Assembly (NCBI GenBank): GCA_046758005.1
Contig: JBHHZJ010000089.1
Span: forward strand, 1-14,014
Reading direction: 5' to 3'
DNA length: 14,014 nt
Source of the DNA: JBHHZJ01 sp046758005
Lineage (GTDB): Bacteria > Pseudomonadota > Alphaproteobacteria > Kiloniellales > J153
The notes under the pieces: generated by a model
Told to the model about the DNA's origin: nothing
Databases searched by the model: none
What the model saw: only the letters and a program-made list of their open reading frames with translations
Position numbers and translations under genes: made by a program
Part shown: in pieces, positions 13,434 through 14,014 of the stretch
Numbering within the stretch: the stretch's first letter is position 1
Layout of the letters: each line of letters begins with the position of its first letter

Positions 13434-13781
13434 ATGTCCTTTCGTGGGCATCTCTGCCCGATTGTGTTCGCCGTCCTGCTGTCGCTGGCGACCGTCGGCG
13501 CAGCGCCGGCCGGGACACAGGAGCCCGCCGCCACGGACCCGGCTGACGAAGCCTTCGAGGGCCTGCCGGCGGGCCCCGGGCGCGAGCAGGTTTTCTACAC
13601 CTGCCGGGCCTGTCACTCGCTAGCCCTGGTCAAGCAGCAGGGATTGAGCCGGGACTTCTGGGACGAGACACTCGTCTGGATGGTCGACGAACAGGAAATG
13701 GAACCACCGGAACCCGAGGACCGGAAGCTGATCCTCGATTACCTATCGAAATACTACGGACCCGACAGGAAACGGCGCTGA
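13434..13781 (+). CDS. Periplasmic mono-haem cytochrome c (SorB-like electron acceptor)
   Basis: The 115-aa protein has a Sec signal peptide (CPIVFAVLLSLATVGA, cleavage near residue 23-26) and a single haem c site CRACH (57-61; His61 proximal). Met89 in VDEQEMEPPE, or less likely Met83, is the candidate distal ligand. Length and one haem fit SorB of sulfite:cytochrome c oxidoreductase, whereas SoxD is larger with two haems. It begins 38 nt after the dehydrogenase stop in the same direction, so it is the probable electron acceptor passing electrons to the respiratory chain. No strong ribosome site precedes ATG 13434, so coupling to the upstream gene is possible. The C-terminus is short and basic (PDRKRR). 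Confidence 0.88.
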   Translation: MSFRGHLCPIVFAVLLSLATVGAAPAGTQEPAATDPADEAFEGLPAGPGREQVFYTCRACHSLALVKQQGLSRDFWDETLVWMVDEQEMEPPEPEDRKLILDYLSKYYGPDRKRR

Positions 13782-13784
13782 GGC

Positions 13785-14014
13785 CGCGCGCCCATAAGCA
13801 ACCGTGTTTCCTTTCGGTCCTTGAGGCGGACGGACCGAATCGCCTCAGTTCACCGTATTCTCCGCTAACTCAGCGGCGCGGGGACATCGTCAAGCGACGC
13901 CGGCGCCCGCCGGTGAGCGTGAAAAGCGACCCTCCGGGCGGCCTTGCTCGCCCTTCGGGCGTCGCCGTGCGGCCCTTGTGATGGGCGGAACACGGCGGAC
14001 CCCGATCCTAGTAC
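13785..14014. other. Hairpin-rich sequence without a supported gene
   Basis: No convincing coding frame was found on either strand. The left half carries two overlapping inverted repeats (13813-13847). The right half carries GC-rich palindromes including CGCCC-TTC-GGGCG (13949-13961) inside a wider GGGC...GCCC pairing (13936-13975). On the minus strand it gives short Arg/Gly-rich open stretches of the sort I recall as translated dispersed repeats. Confidence 0.6.
13813..13847. repeat. Two overlapping, mutually exclusive hairpins after the cytochrome gene
   Basis: TTCGGTCC (13813-13820) pairs with GGACCGAA (13832-13839). TGAGGCG (13822-13828) pairs with CGCCTCA (13841-13847). Each is perfect, but the stems interleave, so only one can form fully. 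Located 32 nt after the cytochrome stop with no T-tract; possibly a transcript 3' end or attenuator-like structure. Confidence 0.55.

Noticed and set aside
12079..13781. Part of a complete thiosulfate-oxidising sox cluster
   Set aside because: No soxXYZAB genes are present and the cytochrome has only one haem, unlike SoxD.
1..14014. CRISPR arrays, rRNA genes, complete insertion sequences and replication origins
   Set aside because: I searched by eye for regularly spaced direct repeats, rRNA-like stretches, transposase frames with terminal repeats and iterons, and found none.

Overview
The window looks like chromosomal DNA from a GC-rich Gram-negative bacterium, most likely an alphaproteobacterium. 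Supporting signs are an exported Mo-enzyme with a c-type cytochrome, a perfect FNR/FixK-type box, an ECF sigma with a membrane anti-sigma, and a palindromic repeat of the CCTTCGAC...CTCAGGATGAGG kind. This placement is by inference. Base composition is uneven: sampled lines give about 50-53% GC in the first 0.6 kb, about 70-80% in the middle block (0.8-10.5 kb), and about 53-62% from the sigma factor onward.

Left part (1-3.8 kb). The minus strand carries the 5' part of an uncharacterised His-rich protein (DUF6969-like, cut by the window edge). Its roughly 0.3-kb upstream gap holds a perfect TTGAT-N4-ATCAA box. Upstream of it, on the same strand, is a tartrate/D-malate dehydrogenase gene (ttuC/dmlA type) with a plausible promoter. 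A truncated N-terminal fragment of a tyrosine recombinase, an OsmC-family protein on the plus strand, and a convergent exported amidohydrolase follow.

Middle part (4.0-10.55 kb). A plus-strand operon is recognisable as ydcS-ydcT-ydcU-ydcV-patD: a putrescine-type ABC importer plus gamma-aminobutyraldehyde dehydrogenase. A DehI-type 2-haloacid dehalogenase gene is appended, and an intrinsic terminator closes the operon 14 nt after the last stop. A doublet of competing hairpins lies between the binding-protein gene and the ATPase gene. The genes suggest uptake of putrescine-like amines and oxidation of the derived aldehyde to GABA. The aminotransferase step is not in the window.

Right part (10.58-13.8 kb). 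An ECF sigma factor is translationally coupled (ATGA) to a one-TM anti-sigma. A Tat-exported sulfite dehydrogenase (SorA/SoxC-like) and a mono-haem cytochrome c (SorB-like) follow. A GGAAT-N17-CGTT element lies just before the dehydrogenase gene. The most interesting reading is a self-contained sulfite-responsive module in which sigma/anti-sigma control periplasmic sulfite oxidation. The last 230 bases contain no gene I can support, only hairpin-rich sequence.
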